Shown one piece after another: positions 57,796-64,000 of a DNA stretch of 64,000 bases. Source of the stretch: Ceratodon purpureus. Taxonomy: Eukaryota; Streptophyta; Bryopsida; Pseudoditrichales; Ditrichaceae. Position 1 is the first letter of the stretch. Each line of letters opens with the position of its first letter. The position numbers and the translations under genes are program-made. The stretch spans positions 16,295,690-16,359,689 of the forward strand of contig CM026423.1 in NCBI GenBank assembly GCA_014871385.1, in the 5' to 3' direction. Under the pieces are notes generated by a model. It searched no databases. It worked only from the letters and a program-made list of their open reading frames with translations, and was not told where the DNA came from.

Positions 57796-59478
57796 CAGTA
57801 CCCGGCAAGTCTCAATTGTCCACCACACTGAAACCAGCTTCTCTGAAGTGGTACTCATGCTATTTCAAAATGCTCCCTATTCTCCACCTCTCCAACTCAG
57901 GAGCTCTAATTAGTAACATTGGGTAGGATGAGTAGTCTTACAACATGTGTCATTTAGCAATTTATGAGATATTAGAAAGATCTTCATAAAAATTAAAAAT
58001 TAACAAACAGTGTCAGTGTGGTGGCAACTTGTATACACGGCTTTTAGAAATATCGATGCACATGGAAGTCATGCATTTGCTTATTTTCAGCTGAAACTTT
58101 GTACAAATGAAGCTTGAGTCTACTCTCAATCAACACAAATTTTATTTCAAGAGATGTTGTATGCGTAGTTTTCTAGCTCTTGTTTCTCTCTCAAGGCAGA
58201 TTTAGCCTTTAGGTGCATTTTCTTGTGTTTAAGATTTTGCAAAAATGGGAGGTTGTCGTTTAAGCAGAGAGGAAAAGGGTGTCATAGTTGGGATGAGTCG
58301 TTCAGGAATGTCACAACGTAGCATTGCAACAGAGTTAGGCATGCCACGTTCCACCATTGAATATGTTTTGAAGAAATTCAATGATTACGGAACAATGGTC
58401 ACTTGTAAAGTCGTACGTCGACGTTGCAAACTAACTCATTGAGGTAGAAGGGAATTGGTACGCATTCTTATATAGAATAGACGCATTCCACTTGTCTCTA
58501 TTATAGAAAAGATGACTGAGAAAGTTTGTGTACGTACACTAAGGAAGGAGATTAAACGTATTGGATTTCGTAGCTGTGTTGCAGCAAAGAAGCCATTTCT
58601 TAGTCACAAGCACAAGGCTGATAGATTGGCATTTGCCAAGAAACATCAATCTTGGAACACATTGGATTGGATGCATGTGATATGGACAGATGAGGCTTCA
58701 TTTGAGATAAGCAAAAATTCCCGGCAAGTGAAGGTTTGGCGACGATCTTATGAACGTTATTCATGGGATTGCTTAGCACCCATTTTCAAATCTGGCCGCA
58801 CATCCGTCATGATGTGGGGTGCTTTTACAGGTTATGAAAAGTCCCCCATTGTTATTATGCCATCCGATAGACGGACAAGTGCTGATTTTGTTGACGTTGT
58901 ATACAAGGGTCGATTGAGTGGCTTTTTTTATATGCATGATGATCCTCAAAGTCTATTCGTTATGGAAGATGGTGCCCCGGTGCATCGTAGTAAGTTACCG
59001 CAACAATGGCGAGAAGCTCATAAGATCAAGAAGATTACATGGCCTGCAAACTCACCGGACTTGAATCCATAGAGAACGTGTGGATGATTCTAAAAGACTT
59101 TGTACAAAAGGAGACTAGGCCAAACAACAAAGATGAATTGATCAAAAGTATTGAGCGGGCATGGGAAGCTATATCCATGGAGACTCTTGAAATTCTCCTT
59201 GCTAGCATGCCTCACCGGATGAAGGCTGTAATTAATGCGGGGGGCGGTAGTACTAGATGGTAGATAGTGTGCCACAAAATGCCCTATTGTTGTATGCTTT
59301 GACTATTTCAATGTAATAAAAGTGCATGTCATGAAACTAGACTTCATTATCTTCCAAACTCAATTTACGGTTTGCAATTCCATACATTTTTGAGCCTTTG
59401 GTGTCATTTCCAAGTTACAGGTTCACTGCTGAATTTCAGCTGCAGCAGGGGTGGACGAATGAGACTTGCCGGGTACTG
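57796..59478 (+). mobile_element. Tc1-type (DD34E) DNA transposon, complete ends
   Basis: 1683 bp bounded by TA target duplications (57794-57795 and 59479-59480). Terminal inverted repeats start CAGTACCCGGCAAGTCTCA at both ends; the first 19 bases are identical and 27 of 29 match. The CAGT start and the TA target are characteristic of Tc1/mariner elements. The single open region encodes a transposase in the same orientation, now broken (58245-59263). The well-preserved ends suggest a fairly recent loss of function or continuing mobilisation by a related transposase. Confidence 0.92.
58245..59263 (+). pseudogene. Tc1-like transposase, inactivated
   Basis: The N-terminus has the paired helix-turn-helix DNA-binding region (LSREEKGVIVGMSRSG, RSIATELGMPRSTIEYVLKK). 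The catalytic core shows WTDEASF (first Asp), MEDGAPVH (second Asp) and SPDLNP followed by IENVW (Glu), with 34 residues between second Asp and Glu: a DD34E signature. Length would be about 340 residues, normal for Tc1. Lesions: stop TGA at 58440-58442, stop TAG at 58473-58475, and a one-base deletion at about 59070 that breaks the reading frame just before the catalytic Glu. The frame continues in another register to the stop at 59261-59263. The plant mariner-like transposases usually described are DD39D, so this is a different lineage. Confidence 0.92.
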
Positions 59479-59480
59479 TA

Positions 59481-60518
59481 CACTGTGATTTTTTTTGTTT
59501 TTTTTTTTGAGGCGAATGAACGAACTTCATTGCAGAAAGAAAAGTACAACCCTCATTGGATGAAAAGTACACTCTAATCTTTGGCTACTTACAATCCACT
59601 AGTAATCACTTTTGTGTCTTGAGACATAGAAATTTTCTACTGTACTCAAACTTCACAGCGTGTCAAATGTTTATGCTTTGTGATAAAACATTCATTGACC
59701 CTATTCATACCTCTAAGCCCAACATTAGGTTGGTGGAGTGTAAACCACTTTTTGCTTTGAAAATTTGCACCATCCTTCTAGAACTATTTTGTGGAAAAGT
59801 AAGCATCCGGTGGAATACCTATCTTCTGTACTAAGTATGTTTTCCCTGCCGATCAAAATCCTGGTGGTGGTTGTAGGTTTATCAACACCCTATAATTGGC
59901 TCTCATTCAAAGGCCCAGAAATTTACAATAAAACTATTTAAGCAAAGTTCCAAGCAACATCCAGCAGACTTTACACTTAGATAAACTAAATTCGATGTAA
60001 AAACCAACAATCTCATAATAACTCAGACAGTGTACTAAGGGATTCCTAATAATCATACAGAGCAGCCGGCAATATTTTGACGATTGAAATACAGTGGTCA
60101 AATTATAAAAAGACCAAAGCAGTATTAATCAAATGTTCAAACATTCATATGGGAGAATGGCACGAACAAGGGGCAAAATGAACCAATATATACAGGGTGT
60201 ATATAGACCGGGGTGAATAGGGCTGCAATCCTACGGAATACGCCACAATCCTACAGAATACGCCACAATCCTGTTCACTGTTTTTTGTTCGTCCAAAGTC
60301 TCCGATCCGGCAGAAGTCAGCATTAAAAAAATGACATAACTTCTCAATGAAGAAATGGAACAGGCAGGCCAATTGATGAGAGCAGATATTTTGTCTCACC
60401 ACTGAAGACAAGAAAAAGGGCCAGGACAGGCACAACTACAACAGTATTTACGCAGACCCCAAATAAACAACTGAGAATATTACGGCACTAACAAGGAGCC
60501 ACCGCCTTCACATTGCTT
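59481..60518. other. Intergenic DNA and probable 3' UTR of the UPL gene
   Basis: Immediately right of the Tc1 element a T-rich tract leads into unremarkable DNA without coding motifs. A 20-bp tandem repeat (CAATCCTACGGAATACGCCA and variant, 60226-60265, plus a partial third unit) lies a few hundred bases downstream of the ligase stop codon, so probably within or near its 3' untranslated region. Confidence 0.45.
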
Positions 60519-63500
60519 TTAACCAAAACCAAATCCTTCGCTGGCTTCATGTATTGCCAGCAGCAACCGATCCTGCAGCTGGTCTTTCGTTGCGTAGTCA
60601 GGTAGATCCAGTTGGTTGAAGCTGCACGCATCACATACCCCAAAACATGATATCAGTACAGAGACAAGCAACATAAGGACTTCTCAAGTCAAATCAAAAC
60701 AACAACCACAAAGTAACTCCACTTGATTATTCTAAGCTGTGCACAAGAAAGGCATCCAAGTCGTTGAATAAATAGGAAATCAACTGCGAATGATTCATAC
60801 CAAGTGTGAGCAGAGGGGAGCCGTTCAGGTGCTCCGTAAGCTTTGTGAATCTGGAACCGTTGTGGGCCTGATATACCTTGCAACGCTCGGAAACCCTCCA
60901 GTGGCACCTGCAGATAAACACTCTCTAAGTAATCCATGCAAAAGACTTTAAGTGTCGACTGACACCAAACAAGAACACGACGATATAGAGAACAATCACG
61001 TAATCAAACCTGTAATGCACACTGGAAAATGTACAAAGGAGACCTAACAAGTGGACAAAGAGTACAAATACTGAATTCTGAACATCGATAGCTTGACAAC
61101 TACCTTTGACGTGCCGGTAATAAATTGTAGGAGACGAGCCATGTCTTCTTTGCTGAACGACCGCACAACATCCCAAAACCATTGTACCACTGGTGATGCT
61201 GCAGTATACCCTGTATACTCAGTGTTGGCTTTCAAATCCTCCACTGTCAATTAACACACAAATTACCTGTCAGAGCCGGAACTCAAATATTTGATCCAAG
61301 CATACAAAAGGAATTACTCTTGTTGAATTCGTTATTTGTTGGACAGAATTAACCTCTGTTTCCGAGTTTATCAGGGTCATATACGACTACAGGGCAAGAG
61401 CAGTTATTCACTCACAGTCAATTTCTGGCAGACCACTGATCAGAAGCTCCAGCTCCTTGTCATTAAAGATGGAAATGAGCTCTCGTGAAACAAGTTCATT
61501 AAAACCATCCATGAAGGCGTTTATTTGCGGTCGAATAGCGGTGGTCAGGCGATGCTCTGCAACTATGTCTACATATTTATGCTTGTTCTCCTCTGTGACC
61601 CGAATATCACGACCACCAGGGATAAGCTCAAAATCCGTAACCTGCAAGCAAAATCGAATGAGAATCAAATGACAATTAAACCTTTAAAAGACAGATTATA
61701 ACTTCTCCAAGAGAACGCAAAGTTTTAAAGAACAACATAAAATGCCGAAGGAGTCATTTCAAAGGTCAATAGATCCTGACATCGGACGGGTTTGACGATA
61801 TACTACAGGAAAGAGAAAATATCCACGCCTAGAACCAATCCAAATTCTCAGAAACATAAGGATGATCGAAATTTGTAGTACCTCGGTCTTCTCATACAAA
61901 ATGTGCTTCTCTTCGTCAGCATCCATGCTAAAAGTCAATCCCAGAATATCACTTACGTCATTCTGCCAAAACAATCAGAACGAAAAGGAGTCAGCTCTGT
62001 AGAATCACTCGGTCTTCTCACAAAACAGATTACATAGTACTTGCACAGACGATCTGAAAAGAATTCCAACAGCTATACAAGTTCAACAAAAGCCTTTTAA
62101 TTTGGTAAGGCACTGACGAAAACAGAAAAAGCTTACCTCAAGGATCCACTTCAAATTCTTGAAATAGTCTGGGTCAATAGCCTCGATATCGTGATAAGTG
62201 ACCTTCACTCCTAGAATGTGCTTATAGAATGATCGAGTGAAGTACACATCGAGCAGTTGTCCATCAAACAATGCCTTTGCAACCTGAAACCAATGCCCAT
62301 ATTATAGGTCTTAGTCAATGCGGCAAATCCAGTCATTGGAAGTAATATTAAAGACTGCAAGAGTAATAGAATCCGCATTTAATAATACATAGAAGAGAAA
62401 ACTACATACTCATCTGCGTAAACAACAAAAACAATCACGACCTGCATCTCTACAATAGATCAGAGAATGAGAAAAGTGGCTTACCACTCGACCGACAAAC
62501 TTGAAGTATGACAGATGCTCTGTTTGATAAACCGAATTGGGATTAGGTTGGAATGTAGATTCATTTCCAACAGTTGTGAATAAAAGAGCACCCTTGTCAA
62601 ACGTCACTCTGGAAAGCAATTGATACCACTCGCGAGTCAAACCACCAGCGTCAATGCCCTCCTCTCCTTGAAATTGAACAGTAAGTCGACCCTTCAACTC
62701 ATCAGGAGTTCTCATTCGTAGCTGGTTATACGAATCTTCCAGCACATACGCCCGCCTCACACAAATACGAAGTGGTGAGTAGTGCTGCTGTTCATGTTGC
62801 TGCCTTATGCGAGATCGGAAATATGCTCGCTTGTTGTCAAAGTCGATCAATCGAGGAGTTCTCAACAGGAGACAAAGTGACTTTTCAAGTAAACCAGGAT
62901 TTTGCCGCACAAAAGCATTCAACAAGCGCCGGTGCTTGTCAGCGAACCTTATGAAGGTCATTGTTTTCTCGTTCTCCTTCCACGACTTTTGAAGGTGCCG
63001 AGGAGACCGAGGTGATGGTGGAGAGAGAATCAGGTCTGTCGAATTTGAAGCTTCCGCTTCCTTTATCTCACTTGCAGTCGCGCTGTGGGGCTCACTCTGT
63101 CCAGACTGGGAGGCACCTGATTTGAATTTTTCACACAACACAAAAAATGCTTCCACAAAAGGCAGCAGCTTCTGTGTCCCTGGTGGAAGAGGAGGCGCGA
63201 CGCTACCAGGACCGGCCCCAACAACAGCTGCTGGCAAAGAAGCAGCACTACTAGAAGGAGCGCCAAGAGCAGTAGAATTGCTAAGACGACCTTCTATCTT
63301 TCCGACACAAACACTCAATCCCTGCCAAAGCAATTCCAATCCTCCGTTCAAATCTTTCACCAACAAAAGGTCTTCCTGCTCGTTATCTTCTCCTCCTGCA
63401 TCCTGTTCAGATGTGTTTCCAATACCCGAGGTAAGGGCACTGAGAGCTTGAAGAACCCTGAGGATGGCAGCCCCAGCCATGGAAGTCGTGCTCACAGCGA

Positions 63501-64000
63501 CAGTCTCTGCATCACCTAATCGATGGAGTTCTTCTACAGCAGGACCACTCAGATGCCTAGCAGCCACGGCTAGTTCAGCTACGAATAGCCGCCGGTGGTT
63601 TGGAGCTGCAGTTGCAAGTTTCTTCAAGACCTCCGCCACACGTGTATAGGCAGTATCTGACAGTCTGCACAAGAGTAAGATAAATGGTCACTGAGAATGC
63701 GGACCCAGAAAGCAAGTTTCAAAACTTGAGACGGAAATGGAAAGGCTTCAGATAAGACTGAAAAGTAAAAAATAATCAGAAAGAAAGATGGTTTCCACAA
63801 TAACACTCACCCTTCCTGAGCAAGAAGCTTGCACAAATTCCGAAGCTCTGGTTCAGGGAGGTTGGCAAGAATAGCAGATGCGTTGAATTTCTGGCCTGAA
63901 CCTAATGTTGAAGGTCCCACTTCTTCGTCAGAAGGATCGCTAGCATCACCCGAGGCATCAGGTCTTGAAGCTTCAGTGTGTACATCAGACTGGGGAGAAT
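60519..64000 (-). CDS. HECT E3 ubiquitin-protein ligase, UPL1/UPL2-like, 3' portion
   Basis: The C-terminal part of a very large plant HECT ligase; the gene continues past the right edge. Exons joined in frame: 64000-63811 (incomplete), 63664-62485, 62283-62137, 61962-61882, 61641-61416, 61243-61104, 60907-60801, 60621-60519, covering 723 residues. The HECT domain is complete: N-lobe from [18 protein letters not shown], through [75 protein letters not shown], to the C-lobe with [17 protein letters not shown] and the catalytic LPSAHTCFNQLDLP. The active cysteine is 34 residues from the C-terminus, which ends ASEGFGFG as in UPL1/2. Upstream, [19 protein letters not shown] and [20 protein letters not shown] match the conserved UPL1/2 region. 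The catalytic cysteine codon is split by the last intron. UPL1 versus UPL2 cannot be resolved. Confidence 0.94.

Overview
The window is nuclear DNA of a land plant, most likely a bryophyte and probably a moss. The protein genes are plant-type: a two-domain GTP cyclohydrolase I, LPEAT1 with the NHVSYLD/EGTTTNG boxes, APC6/CDC16, importin beta-1, and a UPL1/2-type HECT ligase ending in ASEGFGFG. They are split by GT-AG introns and separated by AT-rich repeat-laden DNA. A decayed kinase-plus-NB-ARC fragment at 56.1-57.1 kb recalls the kinase-NBS-LRR class known from mosses. The species cannot be named from this window.

Layout. 0-2.6 kb: featureless AT-rich DNA. 2.77-7.97 kb: a decayed LINE (minus strand) sitting inside a tRNA-Lys(UUU) gene, with an exact 15-bp target-site duplication made of the tRNA A-box. 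8.03-8.37 kb: foldback element. 11.0-16.7 kb (-): APC6, 17 exons. 17.2-18.6 kb: first copy of a TTAA-flanked non-autonomous DNA transposon family. 21.7-24.6 kb (-): ABHD17-like hydrolase. 26.6 kb: short retroposed insert with a 19-bp duplication. 28.1-31.6 kb (-): importin beta-1. 32.9-35.5 kb: minisatellites. 37.0-39.5 kb (+): FSP1/AIFM2-like oxidoreductase. 41.8-45.8 kb (+): LPEAT1. 47.25-47.72 kb: Tourist-like MITE with a perfect central hairpin. 50.3-52.4 kb (+): GTP cyclohydrolase I. 55.0-55.8 kb: second copy of the TTAA family. 56.1-57.1 kb: kinase/NB-ARC pseudogene. 57.8-59.5 kb: Tc1-type DD34E transposon with intact terminal repeats and a broken transposase. 60.5 kb to window end (-): 3' part of a UPL1/2-like HECT E3 ligase gene.

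The seven recognisable genes are unrelated housekeeping functions (cell-cycle ubiquitination, protein depalmitoylation-type hydrolysis, nuclear import, quinone/NAD(P)H redox, phospholipid re-acylation, folate synthesis, ubiquitin ligation). They are transcribed separately; there is no operon or biosynthetic cluster. The unusual content is in the mobile DNA: a LINE in a tRNA gene without a poly(A) tail, a Tc1 DD34E element in a plant, and a TTAA-target MITE family. Exon boundaries were deduced by hand from GT-AG sites, reading phase and remembered family alignments; no database search was run.
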